A stretch of DNA of 64,000 nt, from assembly GCF_017355785.1 (NCBI RefSeq), contig NZ_JAFEWE010000003.1:124001-188000 (forward strand), written 5' to 3'. The stretch comes from Desertivirga arenae (lineage in GTDB: Bacteria > Bacteroidota > Bacteroidia > Sphingobacteriales > Sphingobacteriaceae). Position numbers and translations under genes: made by a program. The notes below the pieces were generated by a model. The model was not told the origin of the DNA, searched no databases, and saw only the letters and a program-made list of their open reading frames with translations. Positions 34,728 through 43,397 of this stretch are shown here, piece by piece. Numbering within the stretch: the stretch's first letter is position 1; the number at the start of each line of letters is the position of its first letter.

Positions 34728-37043
34728 TTATTTCAAGTGTGTTAAAGAATAAGTTAGACCTATTGATATGGTTCTGGGCGGTGCTGCATTGTAAGTTACA
34801 CCATATTGATTCCCCGTTACATTGCTAGCATAAAGTTGATCGGTAGCATTCAGAATATTAAGCCAAATACCTGCACCTTTTGCCATTTTTGCTTTGAAGT
34901 CGTAACCAAACCTCAGATTAAAAACATCGTATCCTTTATAAGATTTTGAATTCGCACTATTTACATAGTATTTACTGATCGATTGCCATTCTGCAGCCAT
35001 TCGCAGCCCAGGCAGGAAAGTTGGTTTCCAGGAAATTTCTGAGTTTGTGATGGAAGCGGGTGCATTGGCCATAATTTTACCGTCGTAAAACACTGTTTTT
35101 CCAAATAAAAGCTCGCTATACTCCTGGTATTTATGGCGAGCAAAAGTACCACCAAAACGAAAAGCCAGCTGACTGCCAGGGGAGTAAACAACGGTATATT
35201 CTACACCCCGGTGGGTGGTACCACCAGCGTTATCGTTTTGAGTAGTATTATCCGGCATCATCACGCTGATTATCTCATTCTTACCAATCATTGCAAACGT
35301 AGCGATTTCAATATTCAGCTTTTTACTAACTGGTAGCCATGCCCCCAGCTCGTAGTTTTGAAATGTAGCTTGCTTCAATTTATTTGTTTGTCTGGCACTG
35401 TACAGAAAACTGGTTTCGGGCGGTTGGAAACCTACGCTCCAATTGCTATAAATACCAAAACCTCTTCCTAAATCATATGTTAAACCCAGCTTTGGAGCAA
35501 GCACTGAATAGGTGTTCTGCTCTTTTTGCTTATACTTGGTTTTCCCCTGGGGTAACTTATTCTCAAACTTATAAACGAGGTTATCAAACCTTAATCCAGC
35601 TACCAAACGCAAAGGTTTAATGGGATTGATTTGATACTGGACAAAAGCGGCAGTATTAATCAGGTTTGTTCTATAATTATCAATAACCGAATCAGTAGTT
35701 GAGTAACCAGTATAATAATTAGTGCTGAGGTCTTTATTTATATTTAGATAGCTTGCAACGAAAGTACTTGGACTATAATCAAAATATGCACCCACCTGAA
35801 ATTTAGAGTTCAGGAACTTTATTTGAGAACTGTGTTGAGTAAGAATTCCGAAGCTTCTAAAGCTAAGGTTATTCTCTTGTCCCCTTGAAAGAACATACTT
35901 CTTAGTGTCTTTTGCAATGCTATCGCCAATATAGTAACTCGGCAGTTGACCTGTTGAATTATCTCTGAAGAAGGCAGTTAAGAAGCTGCTATTTGACGAA
36001 TTCCAACGGTGATCCATCCTTGCACTAAAACGAAAAGCCTTAACGTTACGATAGGTAAACCGTTGATTACTGCTATAACTTTTACTAAAGAACCGGGCAC
36101 TATCCAAATTACCAGGGGTTTGTGTATCCAGATAGTTAAAGCTTCCGGATACAGTTAAGCGATTGGATGTATTGAAATCATAAGTAGTTTTCAAACTTGC
36201 TGAATATTTATCGAAATCCGTATAATCCTGCCAGCTATTTCTTTGACGGGCAGTGTAGGCACCTACATAAACTCCCATTTTTCCTTTTGTAAAGCCGGTG
36301 CTTACATCTGTTCTGAAATAATTGTATCCATCGCCCTGCAACGAAATCTGCCCCTGTTGTCCTATTGGGGGATTGGCGGTAATGAAGTTGATTGAACCAC
36401 CAATGGCGTTACTGCCATAAAGGGAAGAAGCTGGTCCTTTAAGTACTTCAATTCCTTTAAGACCATTCATATTGATCTCATAAAGAGCATTATGATTAAA
36501 AATGCCGGTGGGCCTGATTGGAAGACCATCCTCCAGATAAAGGTAGAGCGCATTATAGGTGATAGGTTGGCGAATAGCCATCGTGTGTTGCTCGTTACCG
36601 AGATTTACCATATACACACCTGCCGACTTATTTAATAGCTGATAAAGAGCTGTTGCTCTAGTTTCAATAAGCGTAGAAGAATTAATTTTACTTATTGCTG
36701 CGGGGATTTCCCTTCGTGATTGTTGCTCCCGACTGGCTGAAACTACCACCTCTGATAGAAAATTGGAAGTTGCTTCTAGAGCCACAATTAATCCTTGTTT
36801 TGCTATAACTCTTACGGAATTATAACCTGACTTTGCGACTTCAATGGTATCATTAAGACTAACGATTGAACGTCCTTGTGCATTACTTTGCGATATGATT
36901 GATCCATTACCTAAACTTCTTATTTCTGCGCCTTGTAATGCCGTTTGTGAGCTTGAGTCGAGAATCCTAATCTCCACACTTTGCTTTTGCGCATAAAGAA
37001 GACAGGTAAGGTGCATGAAACATGCAAAAATGAAAGTTCTCAT
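34728..37043 (-). CDS. TonB-dependent outer-membrane receptor
   Basis: A 771-residue receptor. The signal peptide ends near LLYAQ, followed by a carboxypeptidase-like regulatory domain (residues about 20-85), a plug domain with EVVVSASREQQSRREIPAAIS (TonB box region) and LKGIEVLKGPASSLYGSNAIGGSINF, and a 22-strand barrel ending in an aromatic-free short C terminus. It imports a metal complex or small molecule with TonB energy. The plug carries His and Met in NEQHTMAIRQP. ATG 37043 (MRTFIFAC) directly precedes the signal peptide; the longer frame from TTG 37094 is rejected. Ligand is unknown; neighbours hint at a metal. Confidence 0.9.
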   Translation of the reverse strand: MRTFIFACFMHLTCLLYAQKQSVEIRILDSSSQTALQGAEIRSLGNGSIISQSNAQGRSIVSLNDTIEVAKSGYNSVRVIAKQGLIVALEATSNFLSEVVVSASREQQSRREIPAAISKINSSTLIETRATALYQLLNKSAGVYMVNLGNEQHTMAIRQPITYNALYLYLEDGLPIRPTGIFNHNALYEINMNGLKGIEVLKGPASSLYGSNAIGGSINFITANPPIGQQGQISLQGDGYNYFRTDVSTGFTKGKMGVYVGAYTARQRNSWQDYTDFDKYSASLKTTYDFNTSNRLTVSGSFNYLDTQTPGNLDSARFFSKSYSSNQRFTYRNVKAFRFSARMDHRWNSSNSSFLTAFFRDNSTGQLPSYYIGDSIAKDTKKYVLSRGQENNLSFRSFGILTQHSSQIKFLNSKFQVGAYFDYSPSTFVASYLNINKDLSTNYYTGYSTTDSVIDNYRTNLINTAAFVQYQINPIKPLRLVAGLRFDNLVYKFENKLPQGKTKYKQKEQNTYSVLAPKLGLTYDLGRGFGIYSNWSVGFQPPETSFLYSARQTNKLKQATFQNYELGAWLPVSKKLNIEIATFAMIGKNEIISVMMPDNTTQNDNAGGTTHRGVEYTVVYSPGSQLAFRFGGTFARHKYQEYSELLFGKTVFYDGKIMANAPASITNSEISWKPTFLPGLRMAAEWQSISKYYVNSANSKSYKGYDVFNLRFGYDFKAKMAKGAGIWLNILNATDQLYASNVTGNQYGVTYNAAPPRTISIGLTYSLTHLK

Positions 37044-37111
37044 TTTTATTCCTTTAACGTGCCAAATACTCTGAAAGACAATGAAGTCTCTCAAAACTCT
37101 AATAAAAATCT

Positions 37112-37492
37112 TTAAAGGAACAAAGCGCGGGGCGGTTGAAATATGGTAGTACTAGAACTAGAAGGCTTACTATCAGGCTCAAAAAATGAAGCTAGAAAGA
37201 TATCTGAAACAGGAACAGTGATGGTAACCTCGGTAAAGCTTAACACCTCTTGAAAAGTATCAGTTTGCGAGGACCGTCTTTCCTGATTTTTCTCTTTTTC
37301 TTCCGCTAACTTGATCTTTTTCATCAGGTAACACTTACCGTTACAATGAAGCTGAGGCTTGTCCCGGTTTTCGCAAAGAGCGGAAGCAATGAATCTTTTG
37401 TTCGCAACGAAACCTGCATAAATAAAAAACCGGCTAAAATTTGCACTTAGCAGGGTTAATATTAAAATGAAGGCCGTAAGTTTGCGAATCAT
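37112..37492 (-). CDS. Small membrane protein with CxGKC motif, upstream of TonB receptor
   Basis: A 126-residue protein with an N-terminal hydrophobic helix (about 4-28) and a short outer segment containing CENRDKPQLHCNGKCYLMKK, a cysteine-rich motif (C-x8-C-x3-C) likely to bind metal. A charged helix and a Ser/Pro-rich tail follow. I recall proteins of this type next to TonB receptors in Bacteroidota, but they have no established function. The start is set at ATG 37492; TTG 37528 lies within the promoter spacer. It is the first gene of the minus-strand series and is followed by the receptor after 68 bp. Confidence 0.7.
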   Translation of the reverse strand: MIRKLTAFILILTLLSANFSRFFIYAGFVANKRFIASALCENRDKPQLHCNGKCYLMKKIKLAEEKEKNQERRSSQTDTFQEVLSFTEVTITVPVSDIFLASFFEPDSKPSSSSTTIFQPPRALFL

Positions 37493-37501
37493 ACTAGAAG
37501 A

Positions 37502-37532
37502 CAAAAGTAACCAGCAATTTATTCTCAATCAA
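37502..37532 (-). promoter_or_regulatory. Promoter of the TonB receptor / metal-like operon
   Basis: On the minus strand TTG (37530-37532), 20 nt, then TACTTTTG (37502-37509) fit the Bacteroidota consensus at both boxes and spacing. The ATG is only 9 nt past the -7 box, so the mRNA is nearly leaderless. Confidence 0.7.
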
Positions 37533-37641
37533 GAGAAGTTAAGATTTTTAATTTTATTCCATCAATCTAGTTGTTAGCTTATGGACTTGGCGTGAAAAAA
37601 AATAGTCACAAACAGAAAAATCACACATAAGAAAAAACAGA

Positions 37642-38454
37642 ATGCATTCAAGTTTTTCATTAGAGAACAAGGTTATTATCGTTACTGGTGCCACTGGGGT
37701 ACTAGGTCACTCGTTTGTTAACGGACTTGCAGAAGCTGGAGCCATAGTAGGGGTACTAGGACGTAATGAGGCAGTTGCAAATGAACGTGCAGAAGAGATT
37801 ATTAAAAAAGGGGGTAAAGCAATTGCCCTTATTGCAGATGTACAAGATGAAGGTCAGCTACTTGCCGCCAGGGATCTTGTATTAAAAACGTACGGCAGGA
37901 TAGACGGACTTGTTAACGGAGCAGGAGGAAATCGTCCTGACGGGATACTTCAGCCGGATGAGAACATTTTCAAATTGAACGTTGACGGCATGAAAGAAGT
38001 GATGGACCTTAACCTTTGGGGAACTTTGCTTCCTACACAGGTATTTGGCGAGTCGCTTACTGAGAATGGAGGAAGTATAGTCAACATCTCTTCCATGTCT
38101 GCCCAACGCGCTTTAAGTAAGGTTATGGGCTATAGTCTTGCAAAGGCTGCTGTAGATGCTTATACACGTTGGTTTTCCGTAGAACTGGCCAATAGATATC
38201 AGGATAAGGTTCGTATGAATGCTATAGCACCAGGCTTTTTCCTAACCGACCAAAACCGTGCATTGCTAACTACAGAAGATGGTGGCTTTACTCAAAGAGG
38301 CCAATTAGTATTGAACCAAACACCTTTTAAACGCTTCGGGCATCCTGATGAATTAATAGGAGCATTAATATGGCTATTAAGTGACGCTTCTAAATTTGTT
38401 ACCGGAACAGTGGTGAACGTAGACGGTGGATTTATAGTGAATAGTGGGGTATAG
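37642..38454 (+). CDS. SDR-family oxidoreductase, D-mannonate oxidoreductase-like
   Basis: A 270-residue classical SDR: TGATGVLGHSF at residues 15-25, NGAGGNRPDGI at about 92, Ser in NISSMSAQRALSKVMGY and YSLAK. The insert NIFKLNVDGMKEVMDLNLWGTLLP and the C-terminal FVTGTVVNVDGGF are typical of the D-mannonate (fructuronate) oxidoreductase subgroup of SDRs in Bacteroidota. If so, it would reduce fructuronate in hexuronate catabolism. No other hexuronate gene is adjacent, so the substrate is tentative. Confidence 0.8.
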   Translation: MHSSFSLENKVIIVTGATGVLGHSFVNGLAEAGAIVGVLGRNEAVANERAEEIIKKGGKAIALIADVQDEGQLLAARDLVLKTYGRIDGLVNGAGGNRPDGILQPDENIFKLNVDGMKEVMDLNLWGTLLPTQVFGESLTENGGSIVNISSMSAQRALSKVMGYSLAKAAVDAYTRWFSVELANRYQDKVRMNAIAPGFFLTDQNRALLTTEDGGFTQRGQLVLNQTPFKRFGHPDELIGALIWLLSDASKFVTGTVVNVDGGFIVNSGV

Positions 38455-38499
38455 GCCTGAATAGTAGACTAGCTATTTCAACTTAAAGTTCTTAATATT

Positions 38500-38536
38500 A
38501 AGCTCGTATAGATATACATCTTACGAGCCTTTTTAT
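38500..38536 (+). terminator. Terminator after the mannonate-oxidoreductase-like gene
   Basis: GCTCGTA pairs with TACGAGC across a 13-nt loop, followed by CTTTTTATTTT. Confidence 0.75.
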
Positions 38537-38596
38537 TTTACGTGGATATATTATAAGACCAACAAAGAATTACTTTTAAGACAAGTATTCCTTTTT

Positions 38597-38604
38597 TATT
38601 TTTG
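38597..38604 (+). promoter_or_regulatory. -7 promoter box of folB
   Basis: TATTTTTG fits TAnnTTTG and ends 7 nt before the folB ATG, again suggesting a very short or absent leader. No matching -33 element is evident. Confidence 0.4.
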
Positions 38605-38611
38605 GAACCTT

Positions 38612-38974
38612 ATGCCAATTACCCAAAAAGTAGCCCTGGAAGGCGTCAGATTTTTTGCATACCACGGATTCTATCCCGAGGAACAGCTTACAGGTAACGA
38701 ATTTATTCTAGATCTTGTTACGGAAATGCAGGTGGTTGATGATGGAGGTGATAACCTTGAGAACACAGTAAACTATGAGCAACTTTTTGATATTGCCAGT
38801 TCCGAAATGAAACAAACCAAAAAGCTCCTTGAGACCGTAGCTTATGGAATCCTTAATAGAATTATTGAAAGATATCCCTTCATTACTAAAGCAGAGGTTT
38901 CGATTAGGAAGATGTGCCTTCCCATGGGGGCTGAGATTCGAAATTCATTGATCCAACTTAAGTATATCAAGTAA
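38612..38974 (+). CDS. folB: Dihydroneopterin aldolase
   Basis: A 120-residue enzyme of the folate pathway that cleaves dihydroneopterin to hydroxymethyl-dihydropterin. Family features are LEGVRFFAYHGFYPEEQLTG (with the conserved Tyr/His/Glu substrate site), VNYEQLFDI, LLETVAYGI with the pterin-binding Glu, and VSIRKMCLPMG with the conserved Lys. Normal length. It stands alone, with a terminator upstream and a divergent set of neighbours. Confidence 0.95.
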   Translation: MPITQKVALEGVRFFAYHGFYPEEQLTGNEFILDLVTEMQVVDDGGDNLENTVNYEQLFDIASSEMKQTKKLLETVAYGILNRIIERYPFITKAEVSIRKMCLPMGAEIRNSLIQLKYIK

Positions 38975-39130
38975 GCAAACCTTGAATTATTATTAGCCTG
39001 ATTAACGATGTTTCTTTAAAAAAATTTTCAGGTTTGTGACTAACAATGGGAACATTATTCCCGTATAAAAATTACAAGTTTGAAAGCAACCAGCTAATGT
39101 TTTCATTTACACTAATTACAAGTGATCGAA

Positions 39131-39772
39131 ATGGAATTCCAATTTGAATATCATGATCTTCTCAGGATATTGATTTCTATAGCCTGTGGAAGCATAATAG
39201 GTTTCGAGAGAGAGTATAAAAACAAAAATGCAGGCTTCAGAACCTTAATTCTAATATGTTTAGGTTCAACAATCTTTACAATCGTCTCCCAGAGGATCTC
39301 GAATTCAAGCGATGACAGGATTGCCGCCAATATAATAACTGGAATTGGTTTCATTGGAGCAGGTGTAATATTTAAAGACGGATTATCGGTTAAAGGGTTG
39401 ACAACAGCTGCAGTAATTTGGGTAGTTGCCGCACTTGGGATGGTTATAGGGACGTTCCATTATTCCTTGTCGATAATACTTACACTCATAGTGCTGGTTA
39501 TCCTTTCTCTTTTCAATAAGATCGAAATGCTAATTGATTTCCTCCATCATCAAAGGAAGTTTAAGGTGATATTCATCGACGAAGATATGTCTCATCTGAA
39601 TGCGCTCGACAAGGAGGCTTTGAACCGAGGATTGCAGATAAAGCAAATTCAACTTACGAAATGCAACAATAAGATCCACCTTGTATTTGAAGTATCGGGA
39701 CGAAAGAAACTATTGACCGACTTCAATAAGTATTTAATCGAATCGCATCATATAGCCGATGTGATGATTTAA
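39131..39772 (+). CDS. MgtC/SapB-family membrane protein
   Basis: A 213-residue inner-membrane protein with about five N-terminal helices containing the MgtC signature GFEREYKNKNAGFRTLILICLGSTIF and GIGFIGAGVIFK...VKGLTTAAVIWVVAALG. The C-terminal domain (about 140-213) is ACT-like. MgtC proteins modulate P-type or F-type ATPases and magnesium/acid stress responses rather than transport magnesium themselves. The frame can begin at GTG 39122, but ATG 39131 (MEFQFEYHDLL) is preferred. Confidence 0.9.
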   Translation: MEFQFEYHDLLRILISIACGSIIGFEREYKNKNAGFRTLILICLGSTIFTIVSQRISNSSDDRIAANIITGIGFIGAGVIFKDGLSVKGLTTAAVIWVVAALGMVIGTFHYSLSIILTLIVLVILSLFNKIEMLIDFLHHQRKFKVIFIDEDMSHLNALDKEALNRGLQIKQIQLTKCNNKIHLVFEVSGRKKLLTDFNKYLIESHHIADVMI

Positions 39773-39801
39773 ATAGGAGAGAGGACGTATCTTTTAAATC
39801 C

Positions 39802-41295
39802 TTACTTTGACGAACAAGTTGTACAGGATGACAAGCTATTAGACAATAACTTATCCAATAATTGCTGAAGCTTTGGATTAGAAGGCCTCGGTGCGTTACC
39901 GCTTACAATTTTTCCTTCAGGATCGATCAGAATGAAACGAGGAATCGTGTTTATGCCGAAGGCCTGAATAAAATCCGATCCGAAATCATGATCTGCTAAC
40001 ACTTGGGTTCCTGTTAAATTTTGCTCCTTAACATGTTGCATCCACCTTTCCCGATGCGCCTGCAAATCGACAGAAATACTTATAAACCTCAAGTTTTGAT
40101 TTTGATATCTACGCTCAATCTCCTTTAAATATGAAAGTTCAGTTTTACAAGGTCCACACCATGTAGCCCATATATCAAGGTAAACATAACTGCCTCTAAA
40201 GTTGCTTAGCGACACTGTGCGATTGCTCTGATCTTTATAACTAAATTGAGGAGCTTCGGCACCAGGGGAAACGAGCCTTAACTTATCGAATCTCAGCTGA
40301 ACCTGTTTCCTGTAAAAAGAATCCTTGGCTACACTCAAATACTGCTTTAAAAACTTTTCATCATCTGCACTTCCAGTTATTAAAGGATTGGTATTTTGAA
40401 ATAGTAGCTCTTCTTTAATAAAACCCTCCGCAAACTCCCGTTGAACGATATCACTTTTCAATTCATATGAACTTCTGTTCTTTAGATAAGGTGATTTAAT
40501 CAATTCTGCTGCACGGAGGGATTCAAGTCTACCAGAAATAAGAGATCTATAATAAGGAGAGAATGAATACAGTTCCACTCTATTTATATCAAAACCTTCC
40601 CACACCTTAGCCTGAAGTTCTGCTGTTTGTTCGGAAGAAAGATGCCGTACATAAATCGCCTTTGCAGCCGGTAGTAAAATATCTGAAACATCACTTCCGG
40701 GCCTTAAAGACCCAGCCAGTTTATAATACGCGTCTTCTTTTTCCGGGTTTATACCATACCTCTTTAAGTAATCATTAATAAAGTACCTAATCGTATACTC
40801 AATATGATCTTGCTGGGAGGTGATGAATTTGCTCCCGTAGTTTTGCTGATGTAGGATTGAAAAAGCTTGTTGTTTAAACTGGAGCGAAAGCTGGATAAAA
40901 TCTTCAGGAGGAAGAGAATTAAAATGCTTATGGAGATGGCCGTTTACAACAGGGAAGGTTTGTTGTATTAGACGATTGATCTCCGCCTGAGCTCTATTTT
41001 CTAATTCACCTTGACCCTGAATCTTTAGATTCGCTAAATCCCCACCTAGGGTCAGATTCATGCCGGGTCCAAGATATAAGAGGACGTCCCTATCTATTGT
41101 ATAGTACCCGCTATCGAGGCTTGCGTTTAATGCAAAGTTTCCTTTTTGATCGAACTTCAAAGGTTCCTTTAATTGCTTACTGTTCTCCAGCAACACAGTT
41201 TGCCCTGCGAGCTCAGGAAGTTTTCCTTTTAAAAAAACGTTTTTCTGAGCATATACCGTAAAAGGAATACACAGAATTGAGAGAGTTTTTTTCAT
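39802..41295 (-). CDS. TlpA-like thioredoxin-domain protein, exported
   Basis: A 497-residue periplasmic or surface protein with a signal peptide (cleavage near VYAQ). A long N-terminal helical/beta region (20-340) is specific to Bacteroidota. The C-terminal TlpA/thioredoxin domain carries WATWCGPCK (CxxC of the WCGPC type, about 380) and IPRFILIDPEGKIVSG. It ends in a Cys-rich tail (SSCTTCSSK). It probably reduces or isomerises disulfides during envelope protein or cytochrome maturation, or copes with redox stress. It stands alone. Confidence 0.88.
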   Translation of the reverse strand: MKKTLSILCIPFTVYAQKNVFLKGKLPELAGQTVLLENSKQLKEPLKFDQKGNFALNASLDSGYYTIDRDVLLYLGPGMNLTLGGDLANLKIQGQGELENRAQAEINRLIQQTFPVVNGHLHKHFNSLPPEDFIQLSLQFKQQAFSILHQQNYGSKFITSQQDHIEYTIRYFINDYLKRYGINPEKEDAYYKLAGSLRPGSDVSDILLPAAKAIYVRHLSSEQTAELQAKVWEGFDINRVELYSFSPYYRSLISGRLESLRAAELIKSPYLKNRSSYELKSDIVQREFAEGFIKEELLFQNTNPLITGSADDEKFLKQYLSVAKDSFYRKQVQLRFDKLRLVSPGAEAPQFSYKDQSNRTVSLSNFRGSYVYLDIWATWCGPCKTELSYLKEIERRYQNQNLRFISISVDLQAHRERWMQHVKEQNLTGTQVLADHDFGSDFIQAFGINTIPRFILIDPEGKIVSGNAPRPSNPKLQQLLDKLLSNSLSSCTTCSSK

Positions 41296-41691
41296 TGTGG
41301 TTTAAGTACTACATCATGCTTTGTAAATTTCGCCTTTGATACTTTAAAAATTAATTAATGGTTACAAACCGAGAGCCGTTAATAAAGTGTGAATAACTGT
41401 GGATAACTACCCTTTATCTGTTAATAACCAAGGAATCTAAAAAGAAAAAAATTTAAACACCTGAATTAGAGGTCAATCATTAATAATATCCTAAACGGGC
41501 CACCTTTAAGCATGTGGAAAACTTAGAAAAATAAAAGAAAAAAAGTTGATAAGTAAATCCCAAAAAAGACGTATTTGGAAATATCACCGCGGACCCAGTG
41601 AACGTAGGTGTAGTAAAGCCTAAAAGAAATTCAAGCCAAAGGGTTATTCAGGCATAAGGCTATTTTCACCTCTTAATGCCTGAATAAAATT
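41296..41691. other. 396-bp AT-rich gap with a terminator-like hairpin
   Basis: No gene is visible. TTATTCAGGCAT (41644-41655) pairs with ATGCCTGAATAA (41676-41687) to form a 12-bp hairpin immediately past the stop of the small gene at 41692-41922. On the minus strand it lacks a T-run, whereas on the plus strand AATTTT follows. Confidence 0.6.
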
Positions 41692-41922
41692 TTAGGAATT
41701 ATCTTCTCTATTTCCCTGATCTACATGAGTTACAGGAGGAGCACCCGATTTTCCCGCTGCTTTACTATCCTCATTTTCGGGATACAGTTGCTTCAATTGA
41801 TCATCGTTCTTAGCACCTTCCATTATTGCATCTTTTTCTTCCTTACTAGGCAAATGTGGATCTGGTTTTCCCTTATCAGGCTGCCCGGGGATATTATATT
41901 GCTCTCCATCTTGCTTTTTCAT
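41692..41922 (-). CDS. Small hydrophilic, probably disordered protein
   Basis: A 76-residue, very polar protein rich in Lys, Asp, Glu, Gly and Pro (QYNIPGQPDKGKPDPHLPSK; ENEDSKAAGKSGAPP) with no signal, membrane helix or hydrophobic core. It looks intrinsically disordered, like the stress-induced hydrophilic proteins found in many Bacteroidota. I do not recognise a family. A 12-bp hairpin lies right after its stop. Confidence 0.6.
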   Translation of the reverse strand: MKKQDGEQYNIPGQPDKGKPDPHLPSKEEKDAIMEGAKNDDQLKQLYPENEDSKAAGKSGAPPVTHVDQGNREDNS

Positions 41923-42042
41923 ACTATTACTTTTTTTCAGTCAACAAGCCACAGTAGCCTTTGTTGTGTTTTATTTCAAAAGAGACCTCTTGAAACAATC
42001 TTTAAAAAATGAGGGTTAGTCTTGAAAATAGTCACACCATAG

Positions 42043-42516
42043 ATGCGAAAAGATACTTTAGCACTCGAAAAAGATCTTGCCATTGAGAAAAATGAATGGC
42101 CAATATTAAGAGCCGGATGGGTATTTATGGGTTTGATTGTCATTGGGGGAGCTATGGGCTTATTTGGAGGGGGCTTTCTAAGCCACACTCTCGTGAAACA
42201 TAGGGACATATCTATAGGATATGACCAAATATTGCGCTATTCATTAAATTCAGAAATAACCATTGAAGGCAATAAGCTCAGCAAGGACTCTTCTATTCTT
42301 ATAAATTCTGATTATACCAAAAAGATTAAAATAGAGGAAGTGATCCCTGAACCAGAATCTGTGAAGCTGGAAGGTCAGAAGATCAGGTATAAATTTCATT
42401 CGAGAAGAAGTGACAATATAATCCTATATATAAAACCGATTGGAAGAGGCGAACAAAGACTAACACTGGAGCTTGACGGATTTAAACTGGATATTAATCA
42501 ATATATTTTTTTCTGA
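42043..42516 (+). CDS. Membrane-anchored protein of unknown function upstream of DUF421 gene
   Basis: A 157-residue protein: a short charged N terminus, one transmembrane helix rich in glycine (about 25-48, WVFMGLIVIGGAMGLFGGGF) and an extracytoplasmic beta-rich domain (ITIEGNKLSKDSSILINS; TLELDGFKLDI). No family recognised. Its TGA stop overlaps the ATG of the DUF421 gene (TGATG), so translation is coupled and it may be an accessory subunit of that protein. Confidence 0.65.
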   Translation: MRKDTLALEKDLAIEKNEWPILRAGWVFMGLIVIGGAMGLFGGGFLSHTLVKHRDISIGYDQILRYSLNSEITIEGNKLSKDSSILINSDYTKKIKIEEVIPEPESVKLEGQKIRYKFHSRRSDNIILYIKPIGRGEQRLTLELDGFKLDINQYIFF

Positions 42517-42959
42517 TGGAATCTGTTGTAATAAGATCAGCTTTTATATACGTATCTGTTTTTCTAATCCTGCGACTAGGTGGAAAAAGGACGGTAGGAG
42601 AAATGACAACATTCGACCTGGTTCTTTTATTAATAATAAGCGAGGCCATTCAGCAATCTCTAATTAATGACGACAATTCCATAACCGGGGGATTGCTCGC
42701 AATAACAACTTTAGTATTTATAGATATAATGGTTTCTCTTATTTCTAACCGTTTTTCAAAAGTAGACAAGCTTTTGAATGGAGTTCCTCTAATTATATTA
42801 AAGGATGGAAAACCGTTAATGGAACGGATAAAGAAATCCAGGTTACAAGTTGAAGATATTCTGGAAGCTGCAAGAAAAATGCAAGGTATAGACAGTCTTG
42901 ACCAAATAAAGTACGCTGTACTTGAAAAAGACGGCACAATAAGTATAATTCCTATATAA
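42516..42959 (+). CDS. DUF421 (YetF-like) membrane protein
   Basis: A 147-residue protein with three N-terminal membrane segments and the signature LRLGGKRTVGEMTTFDLVLLLIISEAIQQSLI, followed by a cytoplasmic YetF-type domain (GVPLIILKDGKPLMERIKKSRLQVEDILEAARKMQGI; KYAVLEKDGTISIIP). The DUF421 family is widespread; its function is unresolved, with YetF linked to stress and membrane adaptation. It sits in the middle of a tight three-gene set (1-bp overlap before, 13-bp gap after). Confidence 0.88.
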   Translation: MESVVIRSAFIYVSVFLILRLGGKRTVGEMTTFDLVLLLIISEAIQQSLINDDNSITGGLLAITTLVFIDIMVSLISNRFSKVDKLLNGVPLIILKDGKPLMERIKKSRLQVEDILEAARKMQGIDSLDQIKYAVLEKDGTISIIPI

Positions 42960-42972
42960 AAAACAAGTAAAT

Positions 42973-43164
42973 ATGACTTCTAATTTTTTTACAGTATTAA
43001 TAGACGATAAGCCCACTAGATTTGAAAAACAAAGAGTAATCGCAATTGAACCCTACGAGTTTGGGACAAAAATTATAATTGAGGCTTCTCATACAGAGGA
43101 GGAGCCGATCATTTATTTCACAAAAGAGCAATACGATGACGTATACAAGTCATATTTAGGATAA
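42973..43164 (+). CDS. Small hypothetical protein after the DUF421 gene
   Basis: A 63-residue soluble protein of alternating strands (FFTVLIDDKPTRFEKQRVIAIEPYEFGTKIIIEASH) with a C-terminal helix; no family recognised. It follows the DUF421 gene by 13 bp. The next 233 bp up to the ammonium transporter are very AT-rich and carry no gene. Confidence 0.6.
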   Translation: MTSNFFTVLIDDKPTRFEKQRVIAIEPYEFGTKIIIEASHTEEEPIIYFTKEQYDDVYKSYLG

Positions 43165-43397
43165 ATGACAACAAAACATATATACAAACCTAATAAAATC
43201 ATTAAACCCACAAAAATTTGGTGAAAATCAAAATAAAACAATCCTAAAAATCGACACAAATAGAAATAACACAAGCAATAATGATAGAAAATGAATTTAA
43301 TTTAGTGTTTTTGCATTTTTACCACTAAAAATGTTTGTAATTATAAAAATAATTGCCACTTTTATTTTTAATTACATTAAACATTAACAAAATTCAA

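Noticed and set aside
41725-42012. A 95-codon plus-strand frame over the small hydrophilic gene
   Set aside because: It is mostly the antisense of the minus-strand gene at 41692-41922, is very rich in Phe/Leu/Ile as expected from reversed acidic/lysine codons, and has no start context.
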